DNA from: DASXTC01 sp036505635
Lineage (GTDB): Bacteria > Acidobacteriota > Polarisedimenticolia > JACPZX01 > DASXTC01
Reading direction: 5' to 3'
DNA length: 64,000 bases
Assembly (NCBI GenBank): GCA_036505635.1
Contig: DASXTC010000081.1
Location: 23,600-87,599, forward strand
The position numbers and the translations under genes were made by a program. Shown piece after piece: positions 35,582 through 45,489 of the stretch (its first letter is position 1; every line of letters begins with the position of its first letter). Below the pieces are notes generated by a model. The model had not been told where the DNA came from, did not search any database, and saw only the letters and a list, made by a program, of their open reading frames with translations.

Positions 35582-38500
35582 ATGAGCCTGATCGAGTTCT
35601 CGCTGAAGCGGCGCGTCACGGTGTCGATGTGCGCCGTTGCGTTGGTCATCTTCGGCGTGGTCGCCTTCACACGGCTTCCCATCAACCTGCTCCCCGACAT
35701 CTCATATCCCAGCCTCACGGTGGAGACCCGCTACCCGGGCGCGGCGCCCGGCGAGATCGAGTCACTGGTCAGCCGTCCCGTGGAGGAGGCGGTCGGCGTG
35801 GTGGCGGGAGTGCGCCGGGTCACCTCCGTGTCGCGCCCCGGGCTCTCGCAGGTCACCCTCGAGTTCACGTGGGGCCGCAACATGGACTTCGCTTCCATCG
35901 ACGTGCGGGAGAAGCTCGACCTGGTGGTCCTGCCCAGGGAGGCCGACAAGCCGGTGGTGCTGCGTTTCGACCCGGCCAACGACCCGGTCGTACGCCTCTA
36001 CCTGACCGGGGGCGAGAACCTCTACCAGATCCGCTACATGGCCGACGAGATCCTGAAGAAGGACCTGGAGTCCACCGAAGGTGTCGCCGCCATCAAGGTC
36101 AACGGCGGCTACGAGGAGGAGATCGAGGTCCGGGTCGACGAGGGCAAGCTGGCGCTGATGGGCCTCAGCATCCAGGAAGTGAACCAGAAGCTGCTGAGGG
36201 AGAACGTCAACCAGGCGGGGGGGAGCCTCTACGAGCAGGAGGCGCGCTACCTGGTGCGGGCGCGAAACGAGTTCAAGGACCTCGACGACATCATGAGGAC
36301 GGTGCTGGTCTCCAGGGTCGGCCGCAACATCCTGATGTCGGACGTGGCCCAGGTCACCCGCAGTCACAAGCAGCGCGACGTGATCACGCGGTTCGGCGGA
36401 ACGGAGGCGGTCGAGCTGGCGCTCTACAAGGCCGGGGACGCCAACACGGTGACGGTGGTGAAGGGCGTGCAACGACGTCTCGAGCGGGTGAGAAAAGAGC
36501 TGCCCGCCGGCGTCCAGGTAGTCTCGGGCGCCGACCAGGCGCGGTTCATCGAGGCATCGATCCGGGAGGTGATCAGCAACGCCGTGATCGGCGGGCTGCT
36601 GGCGGTCGTGGTCCTGTTGTTTTTCCTCAAGGACCTCCTCACCACGGCGATCATCAGCGTCTCGATCCCGATCTCGATCGTGGCCACCTTCTTTCTGATG
36701 TACCAGACGGGCACGACCCTCAACGTCATGTCGCTCGGGGGGCTCGCGCTGGGCGTCGGCATGCTGGTGGACGACGCCATCGTGGTGCTGGAGGCGATCC
36801 ACAAGCGGCGCGAACGGGGCGAGACGGGTTTCATCGCCGCGGAGAGGGGCACTAAGGAAGTGGGACGCGCTGTGGTGGCCTCGACGCTCACCACCGTGGC
36901 GGTCTTCGTGCCGGTGGTCTTCGTGGAAGGGATCGCGGCGCAGCTCTTCAGGGACCAGGCGCTCACGGTCTCTTTCTCCCTGCTGGCCTCGCTGGTGATC
37001 TCCCTGACGCTCAACCCGATGATGTACGCCGTGGCCGGCGGCGCCCGGCCCACGGTCGCGGCTGCGGCCGCGCCCGCCGATACGCGCTGGCACAGGCGGG
37101 CGGCCCGCGCCGCCCTCCTCAGGGCGCCTGTCGCCATCCTGCGCGGGACGCGGTGGGCCCTGGTCCGGACCGGCTCAGCGCTGGCCTTCGTGCTGCGCCC
37201 CCTGACCGCGACCTTCGACGCGGGTCTGGGGGCCTTGACCGCCTCCTACCCGCCCGCCCTGCGCTGGGCCCTGCGTTCGCGCGCGCTCGTCATGACGCTC
37301 GCGCTCGCGGCCTTTCTCGGCTCGCTCCTGCTGGTGCGCGGCCTGGGGGTCGATCTGATCCCGGCACTGTCGGAGGGGGAGTTCAGCTTCCACGTCGAGC
37401 TGCCGGAAGGCACGCCGCTGGAGGCCACCGACGCGTTCGTCCAGGAGGCGCAGAAGGTCCTGGCCGCCGACCCGCGGGTCGACTACTACTCGAGCATCGT
37501 GGGGGGCGCCGGGCTCTCCCTCTCCAGGACGGGCACCGAAGGAGAGAACGCGGCCCGCATCCAGGTGCGCATGAAACCGGGCGCGGGCCGGAAGGACGAG
37601 GAGGCCGTCGCCGAAAGCCTTCGCGGCAAGCTCGAGGAGACCAGACGGGCGCTCTTCAAGTTCGAACGTCCCTCGTACTTCACGTTTCGCACGCCGATCG
37701 AGGTGGAGGTCTACGGGGACAACCTCGCGGACCTGCAGGCTTCCGTCGAATCGCTCAAGCAGTCCGTCGAACGGATCCCCGGCCTTGTCGACGTGAAGTC
37801 CTCGATGGAGATCGGAAACCCCGAGCTGCAGATCACCTTCAACCGGGATCAGCTCACCCGGCTCGGTCTCGACCTCTTCCAGGTGGCCGGCACGGTGCGT
37901 AACAAGGTGCAGGGCGAGGTGGCGACCCGGTTCCAGGAAGGGGACCGCGAGATCGACATCCGCGTGCGCTCCGTCGAGGTCGGCAGCGCGTCGCTCGGAG
38001 ACGTCAACGACATGATCGTCGGCCAGCGCGGCGGCGTCCCGATCCGCCTGCGATCCGTGGCCGAGGTCAAGCTGGCGGAAGGCCCCAGCGAGATCCGGCG
38101 CATCGGGCAGAAACGCGCGGCGGTGATCTCGGGCAACCTCTCGGGCCGCGACATGGGCGCCGTTGCCGGGGACGTCCGGGAGGCCATCCGCCGGCAGATT
38201 CTCCCGGCCGGGATCATGGCCGACCTGAGCGGTCAGGAGGAGGAGATGCAGCGCTCCTTCCGCTCGCTCATGATGGCGATGGGGCTGGCGATCTTCCTCG
38301 TCTACCTCGTCATGGCTTGTGAATTCGAATCGCTCCTGCACCCGTTCGTCGTCATGTTCACCGTGCCGCTGGGCGCGATCGGCGCGATCCTGGCTCTTGT
38401 CATCAGCGGTCACTCGATCAACGTGGTGGGGCTGATCGGAGCGGTGATGCTGGCGGGGATCGTCGTCAAGAACGCCATCGTGCTGATCGACGCGGTGAAC

Positions 38501-38848
38501 ATGCTCCGGCAGGGAGGTATGTCCAAGGAGGAGGCGCTTATCCAGGCGGGCCTGAAGAGGATGCGGCCCATCCTGATGACGACGGCCACCACCGTCCTTG
38601 GCCTGGTGCCGATGGCCCTGGGTCTGGGCGAGGGAGCCGAGCTGCGGGCGCCACTGGCCATCACGGTCATCGGCGGCCTGACGGTGGCGACCTTCCTGAC
38701 GCTCATCGTCATCCCGGTGGTCTATTCGTTGCTCGACCGCAAGGTCTATGCGCACGACGCCGGTTGGATCGCCGAGACGGCGCGGGCCGATGACCCTGCG
38801 GCCGCCGTTACCGGCTTCGCGCCGGACGCCCCGGAGGGTGCCCGGTGA
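35582..38848 (+). CDS. RND multidrug/solute efflux pump, first subunit
   Basis: This 1088-residue inner-membrane proton antiporter is of the AcrB/MdtB type. It begins MSLIEFSLKRRVTVSMCAVALVIFG (residues 1-25). Twelve hydrophobic segments surround two large periplasmic loops. The proton-relay aspartates are present in GVGMLVDDAIVVLEAI in TM4. The C-terminal half carries FLVYLVMACEFESLLHPFVVMFTVPLG and NAIVLIDAVNMLRQGGMSKEEAL. A Pro/Ala-rich insert of about 60 residues lies after TM6 (around 485-560), longer than in AcrB. Its stop overlaps the second pump by four bases. Confidence 0.95.
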   Translation: MSLIEFSLKRRVTVSMCAVALVIFGVVAFTRLPINLLPDISYPSLTVETRYPGAAPGEIESLVSRPVEEAVGVVAGVRRVTSVSRPGLSQVTLEFTWGRNMDFASIDVREKLDLVVLPREADKPVVLRFDPANDPVVRLYLTGGENLYQIRYMADEILKKDLESTEGVAAIKVNGGYEEEIEVRVDEGKLALMGLSIQEVNQKLLRENVNQAGGSLYEQEARYLVRARNEFKDLDDIMRTVLVSRVGRNILMSDVAQVTRSHKQRDVITRFGGTEAVELALYKAGDANTVTVVKGVQRRLERVRKELPAGVQVVSGADQARFIEASIREVISNAVIGGLLAVVVLLFFLKDLLTTAIISVSIPISIVATFFLMYQTGTTLNVMSLGGLALGVGMLVDDAIVVLEAIHKRRERGETGFIAAERGTKEVGRAVVASTLTTVAVFVPVVFVEGIAAQLFRDQALTVSFSLLASLVISLTLNPMMYAVAGGARPTVAAAAAPADTRWHRRAARAALLRAPVAILRGTRWALVRTGSALAFVLRPLTATFDAGLGALTASYPPALRWALRSRALVMTLALAAFLGSLLLVRGLGVDLIPALSEGEFSFHVELPEGTPLEATDAFVQEAQKVLAADPRVDYYSSIVGGAGLSLSRTGTEGENAARIQVRMKPGAGRKDEEAVAESLRGKLEETRRALFKFERPSYFTFRTPIEVEVYGDNLADLQASVESLKQSVERIPGLVDVKSSMEIGNPELQITFNRDQLTRLGLDLFQVAGTVRNKVQGEVATRFQEGDREIDIRVRSVEVGSASLGDVNDMIVGQRGGVPIRLRSVAEVKLAEGPSEIRRIGQKRAAVISGNLSGRDMGAVAGDVREAIRRQILPAGIMADLSGQEEEMQRSFRSLMMAMGLAIFLVYLVMACEFESLLHPFVVMFTVPLGAIGAILALVISGHSINVVGLIGAVMLAGIVVKNAIVLIDAVNMLRQGGMSKEEALIQAGLKRMRPILMTTATTVLGLVPMALGLGEGAELRAPLAITVIGGLTVATFLTLIVIPVVYSLLDRKVYAHDAGWIAETARADDPAAAVTGFAPDAPEGAR

Positions 38849-41800
38849 GTCTGGCGACCACGTCCATCCGCCGACCGGTCGCGACCCTGATGGCCCTGCT
38901 TTGCGTCATGGTCATCGGCGGCATCGCGCTCGCGAGGCTCCCACTGGCGTTCCTGCCGACGGTGGACGCTCCCTTCATCGGCATCCAGATCCCCCATCCC
39001 AACTCCAACCCGACCCAGGTAGAGAAAGAGATCGTCAAGCCGGTCGAGGAGGTCCTCTCGACCCTGTCGGGCGTGAAGAAGCTGCGGTCCAACGCGACTG
39101 CCGACGGCGCCGAGTTCAACCTGGAGTTCTCGTGGGGGCAGAATCTGGACATCGTCCGGATGCAGGTCGGCGAGAAGATGGACCAGGTCAGGCCCTCCCT
39201 TCCCGCGGGCACCGGCGACATACAGATCCTCTCCTTCAACACCGGCGACATCCCCGTGGTGGAGGGACGCATCGCGGCCGAGGGGGTCGACCTGTCGCGC
39301 CACTACGACCTCATCGAAGCGCGCGTGATGAACCGGATACGGCGCGTCCCCGGCGTGGCCCGGGTGAGCATCAACGGCGTGGCACCGCGGGAGATCTACA
39401 TCAGCCTCGTGCTGGACAGGGTCAGGGAACACTCCATCGACATCGGCGAGCTCATCCAGAAGCTGCGTGGAGCCACCTCCAACATGGTGCTGGGCCAGGT
39501 GGGACACGAGGGTTTGCGGTACACCGCGCGGGCCCAGGGTGCTTTCGGCTCGGTCGAGGCGATGCGGGACCTCGCGGTCGACGACCGGGGGTTGAAGCTA
39601 TCGGACATCGCCGAGATCACGTACGAGGAACCGGCCATCGACTTCGGCCGCCACCTGGACGGCCAGTACGCCGTGGCCCTCGACGTCTTCAAGGAGTCGA
39701 CCGCGAACACCGTGGATGTCGTGCGCGCCGTCATGAGGGTCGTCCACGAGGACATCGACAAGGACCCGCTGCTCAAGGGAGTGAAGCTTTTCGTCTGGCA
39801 GGACCAGGCCAAGGCCATCACCGACGGGATCGACGGTCTCAAGACCGCCGGGGCGATCGGCGCCCTCCTGTCGGTCGTGATCCTCTATGTCTTCCTGCGG
39901 CGCTTCGATTCCACCGTGATCGTCTCCTTCGCGATCCCGTTCTCGTTGATCGCCGCCTGCGGCGTCATGTACTTCCTCGGCAGGAATCTCAATGTCCTCT
40001 CGATGATGGGGTTGATGCTCGGGGTCGGGATGCTGGTGGACGACGCCATCGTCGTTCTGGAGGCGATCGACCGCAGGCACCGGCAGGAGAGAGACCCCAG
40101 GGAGGCGGCGCTGCAAGGCTCCAAGGCCGTCGCGATGGCCGTGACCACATCGACGCTCACCACCGTCATCGTCTTTCTTCCGCTCATCGTGGGCTCGGGC
40201 ACGGAGCTGACGACCTGGCTGGGCGAGGTGGGGCTGACCATATCGCTCTCGCTGGGCTGCTCGCTGGTGTCCTCGCTCACGCTCATCCCGCTGATGGCGG
40301 CCCGGCTCCTCAGACGCCGTGAATCGCCTCGCATCCCGTGGATCGAGTGGCTCGAGGAGCGCTACGTCGGCGTGCTCGCATGGACGATGCGGCGCAAGGG
40401 ATGGACGTTCGTGATCGTGGTGCTGGGTCTCGTGATCGGCTTCGTCCCCTTCATGCTCGGCATGGTCCCCACAGGCATGTTCTCCGGGACGGTGAACAAT
40501 CGGCTCGCTCTGGAATACGAGTTCTCGGACTTCGTCTACAAGTCAGACGCCGAGAGGGCCGTCAACCGGATCGAAGGTTACCTCCGGTCCAACCAGGATC
40601 GGTTCGGCGTCAAGTCGCTCTATAGCTGGTACACCGAGAACCAGGCGCGCACGATCATCGTCCTGGCGCGGGAGGATATGAGCGACGATCAGGTCAAGGA
40701 TCTCCGCAAACTGATCCGGGAGGGCCTGCCCGAGGTTCCGGGGGCGAGGATCCGATTCCGGGAGGAGGCGGAGGAGGGGGGCACGAGCACCTACTTCGCG
40801 GTGAAGTTCTTCGGCCAGGACAGCGGCATCCTCCAGCGCCTGTGCGAGGCAGCCGAACGGGTGATCGCGACCGTGGAAGGAGTGGAGGACATCTCGACCT
40901 CCCTGAATCACGGGCGGCGCGAGGTGCAGGTGGTGGTGGATCGGGACAAGGCCCTGCGCAACGGTCTGACGGCCCAGGATATCTCGCAGATTTTCGCGTT
41001 CACGCTGGGAGGTCTCCGCCTCCAGAGGTTCAACGCGGGGGACCGTGAAGTGGAGACCTGGCTGGAGCTCAGGCGCAGCGACCGCGAGAACCTCGAGGAT
41101 CTGAGGAAGCTCCAGCTCGCGGTTGCGGGGGACCGCACCGTACTCCTGGGTGACATCGCTTCCTTCCAGGTCGTCACGCGCGCCCAGGAGATCACGAGGG
41201 AGAACCGCAAGGTGCGCGAGGCGGTCAACGCGACCTACGAGGGGAAGGACTGGCCCGGGACCCAGAAGAAGATCACCGCGCTGATGGATGGGTTCGAGCT
41301 GCCGCCGGGCTATTCGTGGTCGTGGGACGACAGGATCCTCGAGCAGGGGCAGGAGAACTCCCAGATGGGGATCAACTTCCTCCTGGCCCTGATGCTCGTC
41401 TACATCGTGATGGCATCGTTGTTCGAGTCGCTCGCGCAGCCGTTCGCCATTCTCTTCTCGATTCCCTTCTCGATGGTGGGCGTCTCGTGGATGCTCGCCG
41501 CCACCCGCACGCCGTTCAACCTGATGGCGCAGATCGGGCTGCTGATCCTGATTGGCGTGGTGGTGAGGAACGGCATCGTGCTCCTCGACCACCTCAACCA
41601 GCTCCGGAGCGAGGGCGTGCCGCACGATGAGGCGATCCTGCGCGCGGGGCGCGATCGGTTGAGGGCGATCGTCATGACCGCCCTGACGACGGTGGCCGGC
41701 CTCGCGCCGCTCGCCTTCGGCACCTCCTACGTCGGGGGCATCTACTACTTCCCGCTGGCGCGCACCGTGATGGGCGGGCTGATCTCCTCCACCGTGCTGA

Positions 41801-41913
41801 CGCTGATCGTCCTTCCCTACATCAACATGGGGGTGGAAGGGGCCGCGGCGTGGTTCCGGAGGATCTGGAGCGCCTCGTCGCCCGTCCCGGTTATCGCGGC
41901 AGATCCTTCATGA
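38845..41913 (+). CDS. RND efflux pump, second subunit
   Basis: This 1022-residue pump is paralogous to the preceding one, with TM4 MLGVGMLVDDAIVVLEAIDRR and the C-terminal MASLFESLAQPFAILFSIPFS and GIVLLDHLNQLRSEG. The first subunit, this one and the single adaptor recall MdtABC, where two different pump chains form one trimer; that is inference. The GTG start overlaps the previous stop. Its last 23 bases overlap the convergent TerB-like gene. Confidence 0.95.
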   Translation: MSLATTSIRRPVATLMALLCVMVIGGIALARLPLAFLPTVDAPFIGIQIPHPNSNPTQVEKEIVKPVEEVLSTLSGVKKLRSNATADGAEFNLEFSWGQNLDIVRMQVGEKMDQVRPSLPAGTGDIQILSFNTGDIPVVEGRIAAEGVDLSRHYDLIEARVMNRIRRVPGVARVSINGVAPREIYISLVLDRVREHSIDIGELIQKLRGATSNMVLGQVGHEGLRYTARAQGAFGSVEAMRDLAVDDRGLKLSDIAEITYEEPAIDFGRHLDGQYAVALDVFKESTANTVDVVRAVMRVVHEDIDKDPLLKGVKLFVWQDQAKAITDGIDGLKTAGAIGALLSVVILYVFLRRFDSTVIVSFAIPFSLIAACGVMYFLGRNLNVLSMMGLMLGVGMLVDDAIVVLEAIDRRHRQERDPREAALQGSKAVAMAVTTSTLTTVIVFLPLIVGSGTELTTWLGEVGLTISLSLGCSLVSSLTLIPLMAARLLRRRESPRIPWIEWLEERYVGVLAWTMRRKGWTFVIVVLGLVIGFVPFMLGMVPTGMFSGTVNNRLALEYEFSDFVYKSDAERAVNRIEGYLRSNQDRFGVKSLYSWYTENQARTIIVLAREDMSDDQVKDLRKLIREGLPEVPGARIRFREEAEEGGTSTYFAVKFFGQDSGILQRLCEAAERVIATVEGVEDISTSLNHGRREVQVVVDRDKALRNGLTAQDISQIFAFTLGGLRLQRFNAGDREVETWLELRRSDRENLEDLRKLQLAVAGDRTVLLGDIASFQVVTRAQEITRENRKVREAVNATYEGKDWPGTQKKITALMDGFELPPGYSWSWDDRILEQGQENSQMGINFLLALMLVYIVMASLFESLAQPFAILFSIPFSMVGVSWMLAATRTPFNLMAQIGLLILIGVVVRNGIVLLDHLNQLRSEGVPHDEAILRAGRDRLRAIVMTALTTVAGLAPLAFGTSYVGGIYYFPLARTVMGGLISSTVLTLIVLPYINMGVEGAAAWFRRIWSASSPVPVIAADPS

Positions 41914-42433
41914 CCGCTCGCTTCTCGCGATAGAACGATCGGATCTCGACGAACTCGCGCTGCGTGAAACCCAGCTCCTTCGCGATCTGCGACACCGTGT
42001 TCTCCTCCGTGACCGAGATCGAATCGTCGGCTGCGGAGACGGCGAAGAGGCAGTGGAGCAGCTCGACCTTCTCCTCCCTCGTCGCGTTCCGGCCGAACTC
42101 GCGGGTCACGATGAAGTTGTCGGTCCCGCCGAACAGCGTGTTCTGGCACTTGGCGATCTCCACCACCAGCACCGCCTGCTCCTCGGGCAGGTTACCCCAG
42201 GAGACCACGAGCCGCTCCATCTCGCACGTCTCCTCCTTGCTGATCTTCATGTCGGCCTGGGCGGCGCGGCTCAGGATGAAGGCGAAGGCGGCGATCTTCC
42301 TCGCGCGCGCGGGCTCCAGCCGCTCCAGCGAGGCGACGATGCGGCGGATCGTGTCGGCTTCCGGGCCGGGAGGGGCCGTTCCGGCTTGCGCCGTGCGCGG
42401 CCCGAAAAGACCGAGGAAATCAATGATTGACAC
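41891..42433 (-). CDS. TerB-like (DUF533/COG4103-type) protein
   Basis: The GTG at 42433 follows GAGGGGGG by six bases and gives MSIIDFLGLFGPR at the N-terminus, 180 residues in all. The helical body (KIAAFAFILSRAAQADMKISKEETCEMERLV and LLHCLFAVSAADDSISVTEENTVSQIAKELGFTQREF) is the TerB fold, with paired acidic helix ends thought to bind metal or membranes. Function is unproven outside tellurite clusters and no other ter gene is here. Its 3' end overlaps the second pump gene. Confidence 0.83.
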   Translation of the reverse strand: MSIIDFLGLFGPRTAQAGTAPPGPEADTIRRIVASLERLEPARARKIAAFAFILSRAAQADMKISKEETCEMERLVVSWGNLPEEQAVLVVEIAKCQNTLFGGTDNFIVTREFGRNATREEKVELLHCLFAVSAADDSISVTEENTVSQIAKELGFTQREFVEIRSFYREKRAVMKDLPR

Positions 42434-42439
42434 GTGAAG

Positions 42440-43322
42440 CCCCCCTCTGACGCGCCGGCCCACGGATCGACGTCGAGCTCTCTCTCGTCGAAGGCGGGGC
42501 TCTCCAGGCGGTCGTTGTGGTAGAGGCGCCCTCCCATCCTGATCGTAAGTCGATCCGGAGCCTCACCATAAAGGACCAGCGTGCCGGCCACGTGCTTGCC
42601 GACAGGTATAATTGTCCCTCTCAAGGACCTTGCGCGCAAGATCCCTGCGGGCCAATCTGTCGAGATCCTCGTACATGTCCAGAAAATGGCGCGCCATCAC
42701 CGCCAGGCACCACCACTCGGGCCGGTCGGCCCCGTGCGTCGCCCGGAGCGCCGAGAGCGCCTGCTCGTAGCCGGCCCGCTGCTCGGCGTCGAAGGCGATA
42801 CGGATCCGCGCGGTGGGCTCGACCTCGCCCGTCCTCTCCGCTTCAAGAAACGAACACGCGCGTGTGGTGTCGGCAAACGAGGCGGTCTCCGGGGGGAATC
42901 CGCCTGTCGAACCTCGTCACCGTGAGGGTCCTTCCGCGCTCGCACCAGGTCACCTCGGTCTCGGGCCTTACGACCCTCAGGATCACTCGCAGGTGCGATC
43001 TCGTGATCTCACCACGGCTCCACGCCCCTGCCAGGGCCGGGTCGTCGCGCAGCGCCCGTGCCCGCTTCATCTCGTGCCGGGACCATTTGGCGGTAAGGGG
43101 CACGTAGGCCCTCAGGTAGGTCGACCAGCGAGCGTGTCCCTCGCGCTCGTGGAGGCGAGCCTCCTTGACCTCGAGCAACGCCAGGCCCACCTGATCGCAC
43201 ACGATGCGGTCGGAGGCCGTGAGCCAACGCAATGCCTCGTCGCATGCGCGAGCCCCTGGGCCGAAGCGAATGAAAAGTCCGTGCACCACCGGGACGCTTC
43301 GCAGGTAATACGAAAGTCGCAC
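42440..43322 (-). pseudogene. Decayed HNH endonuclease gene lacking its HNH core
   Basis: Three fragments in different frames line up as one protein. The first (43322 down to 42843; LPLTAKWSRHEM, then GEITRSHLRVILRVVRPETEVTWCERG) resembles the DUF222-like N-terminal region of HNH proteins. The second (about 42835 to 42593) contains RIRIAFDAEQRAGYEQALSAL and ends DLARKVLERDNYTC, the lead-in to the HNH domain. The third (about 42600 to 42440) begins HVAGTLVLYGEAPDRLTIRMGG, which in intact relatives follows the HNH core. The catalytic His/Asn section between them is missing. At least two frameshifts and one deletion are needed to explain this. Confidence 0.75.
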
Positions 43323-43472
43323 ATAATGTATGGAGACGAGGAACCAGCGTCAAGCAGAATCCTTCACGGATCCGATTTTCATGGCGAAAGTGAGGACCGA
43401 GGTCCACCACATTGTGAGTCAGGCGGCGCTCGAGGATGCGATCCCTTTTTTCGGGTAGCCGGTGAGCGAGGA

Positions 43473-43967
43473 TCAGACCGCCTCGAAGAGCACCTTCTCC
43501 GGGCTGGTCCCGCTCAGGCGGGCGAAGTAGGTCTCGACGGCCATGTCGCGGAACATCTCGCGCAGCCTCGCGGCCGAGCGCCGCAGATCGGAGATCTGCC
43601 GGTCCCTCAGGTCCAGGCTGAAGGGCCCGATCTTCCGCGTGCGGTACCAGGCGCAATCCTGGTGTGCGATCGCCACGATGCGCCGCGTGCCGTGCGCCTC
43701 CACGAGGTTCTCGATGCGTCGACGGAAGAAGTTGAAGTCCTTCGGCACCAGGTCGTACAGCGTCATCGGCTCGATGCCGCCGGGCACCGCCAGAAAGTCG
43801 GTGCGCGCGCCCGCTCCCAGGTGCACGCGCGCGAACTCCTGGAAGTGGTGAAACCACCGTCCGTCCACGCAGGTGACGATCGCCGTCTCGGGGCGTTGGG
43901 AGTCCCAGGGCAGGCCGCTCTCGTAGACGACCCCTTCCGGTGGGCTCCTGCCGGGTTCGATCGCCAT
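43473..43967 (-). CDS. Beta-carbonic-anhydrase-like protein
   Basis: This 164-residue protein has the zinc and Asp-Arg dyad motifs of beta carbonic anhydrases: CVDGR (Cys33, Asp35, Arg37) and HQDC (His102, Cys105), with the strand VPGGIEP between them. It is shorter than usual enzymes (around 200) and ends in a helix-rich tail. CO2 hydration is possible from the ligand set, but the substrate is not proven. It starts at ATG 43967, one base after the flotillin gene ends, so it is the third gene of the NfeD-flotillin operon. Confidence 0.8.
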   Translation of the reverse strand: MAIEPGRSPPEGVVYESGLPWDSQRPETAIVTCVDGRWFHHFQEFARVHLGAGARTDFLAVPGGIEPMTLYDLVPKDFNFFRRRIENLVEAHGTRRIVAIAHQDCAWYRTRKIGPFSLDLRDRQISDLRRSAARLREMFRDMAVETYFARLSGTSPEKVLFEAV

Positions 43968-43968
43968 C

Positions 43969-45489
43969 TCAGCGCTTCGCGGACTTCCTCTCCGCCTCCT
44001 CGCTCGCGGCGTCGGCCTTTGCCTGCATGAGCCGGGCCACGTCGATGCCGAACTGGTCCTTCAGCATGGAAAGCATCGCCGTCATGCCGCCCCCCACCGT
44101 GCTCATGACCTTGCCGATCCCACCGGATCCGCCCGAGCCGTTGCCCATCTCGATGATGTTGATCTTGTCGATGCCGGCGAGCTGCGTGGCGAATGCCTGC
44201 GCCAGCTCCGGCATCTTCTCGACCACCATGTTGATGACGGCGGCCTCGTTGAAGTTCTTCCACGCCTCGGCCTTCTTCTGGAGCCCCTCGGCCTCCGCGA
44301 GCAGTTTCTTCTTGATGACCTCGGCCTCCGCCTCGCCCACCGCCAGCACCTTGGCCGCCTCGGCCCTGCCGATCTTCTCGATCTTCGACGCCTCGCCCGC
44401 CCCTTCGAACTCCAGCTCCTTCTGTGTGGCCTCGGCGCGGATGATGGTCCCCTGCTTCTCCCCCTCGGCGCGAAGGATCGCCGCCTGCCGCTCGGCCTCG
44501 GCCGGCTTCACGACGGTGGCCTGGAGCTCCTTCTCCTTACGGGCGGCTTCCTGCTCCTGGACGAGGACCTCCTGCTGCTTGCGCACCTGGTCGATGCGCG
44601 TCTCCTGCTCGGTGACCTTCTGCCGGGCGATGGCCGTGGCGAGGGGGCCCGCCTGCTCGGACTCGGCCTTCTTGGCCTTGACCATGGCGTCGAACTCGGC
44701 CTGCCGGGTCTCCTTGTCGCGCAGCGACTGCGCGATGGTGACGTCGGCTTCGTAGCGCTTGGTCTTTCCTTCCTGGTCGGCCATGGCCGACTTGATCATG
44801 GCGTCGCGCTGCGCCTGGGCCTCCCCGATGACGGCGTCTCTCTTGACTTCCGCGGTGCGCTTCTTTCCGAGCGCGTCGAGATACCCTTGTTCGTCGCTGA
44901 TCTGCTGGATCGTGAGGATGTCGATGCTGACGCCCATCTTCCGCAGGTCGACGGCCGCCTCGTCGGTCATCTTCTGCGCGAACGCCGACCGGTCGGCGTT
45001 GATCTCCTCGACGGTCAGCGTGCCGAGGATCGCCCGCAGGTGCCCCTCCAGCGTCTGGAAGATGACCCCCTTGATGTCTTCCGCGCTCATGCCGAGGAAC
45101 CGCTCGGCCGCGCTGCGCAGGGACATGTCGTCGCCGGCGATCTTCACGTTGGCGACCGCTTCGACGGTGACCGGCACCCCCTCCTTGGTGTAGGCGCGCT
45201 GAATCTTGAGCTGGATTGACATGATGTTGAGCGAGAGGTACTCCACCTGCTCCAGCACGGGGACCCGCAGCGCCGCGCCGCCCCGCACCACGCGGAAGCC
45301 GACCGTCGCCCTGTTTCCCTTCTCGTCAATGAGGGTGTGCTTGCGGCCGTAGAAGATCGCCACCATCGAAGGGGGGACCTTGATGTAGTTGCGCGCGAAG
45401 AGCGCCATCGCGGCGAAGATGCCCAGCGTCCCGAGCAGCACCGCAAGGGCGACGGTGACCGCGGAAAACTCGAATCCGAGCAGATTCAT
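43969..45489 (-). CDS. Flotillin-like SPFH-domain protein
   Basis: This 506-residue membrane scaffold protein has one N-terminal membrane segment (VTVALAVLLGTLGIFAAMALFA). An SPFH domain covers about 40-220 (MVAIFYGRKHTLIDEKG, VPVTVEAVANVKI, LEGHLRAILGTLTVEEI). A long Glu/Ala/Lys-rich coiled coil spans about 220-430, with a Gly-rich tail (GNGSGGSGGIG). This is the architecture of YuaG/YqiK flotillins that organise membrane microdomains. The ATG overlaps the stop of the NfeD-like gene by four bases, the usual pairing. Confidence 0.95.
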   Translation of the reverse strand: MNLLGFEFSAVTVALAVLLGTLGIFAAMALFARNYIKVPPSMVAIFYGRKHTLIDEKGNRATVGFRVVRGGAALRVPVLEQVEYLSLNIMSIQLKIQRAYTKEGVPVTVEAVANVKIAGDDMSLRSAAERFLGMSAEDIKGVIFQTLEGHLRAILGTLTVEEINADRSAFAQKMTDEAAVDLRKMGVSIDILTIQQISDEQGYLDALGKKRTAEVKRDAVIGEAQAQRDAMIKSAMADQEGKTKRYEADVTIAQSLRDKETRQAEFDAMVKAKKAESEQAGPLATAIARQKVTEQETRIDQVRKQQEVLVQEQEAARKEKELQATVVKPAEAERQAAILRAEGEKQGTIIRAEATQKELEFEGAGEASKIEKIGRAEAAKVLAVGEAEAEVIKKKLLAEAEGLQKKAEAWKNFNEAAVINMVVEKMPELAQAFATQLAGIDKINIIEMGNGSGGSGGIGKVMSTVGGGMTAMLSMLKDQFGIDVARLMQAKADAASEEAERKSAKR

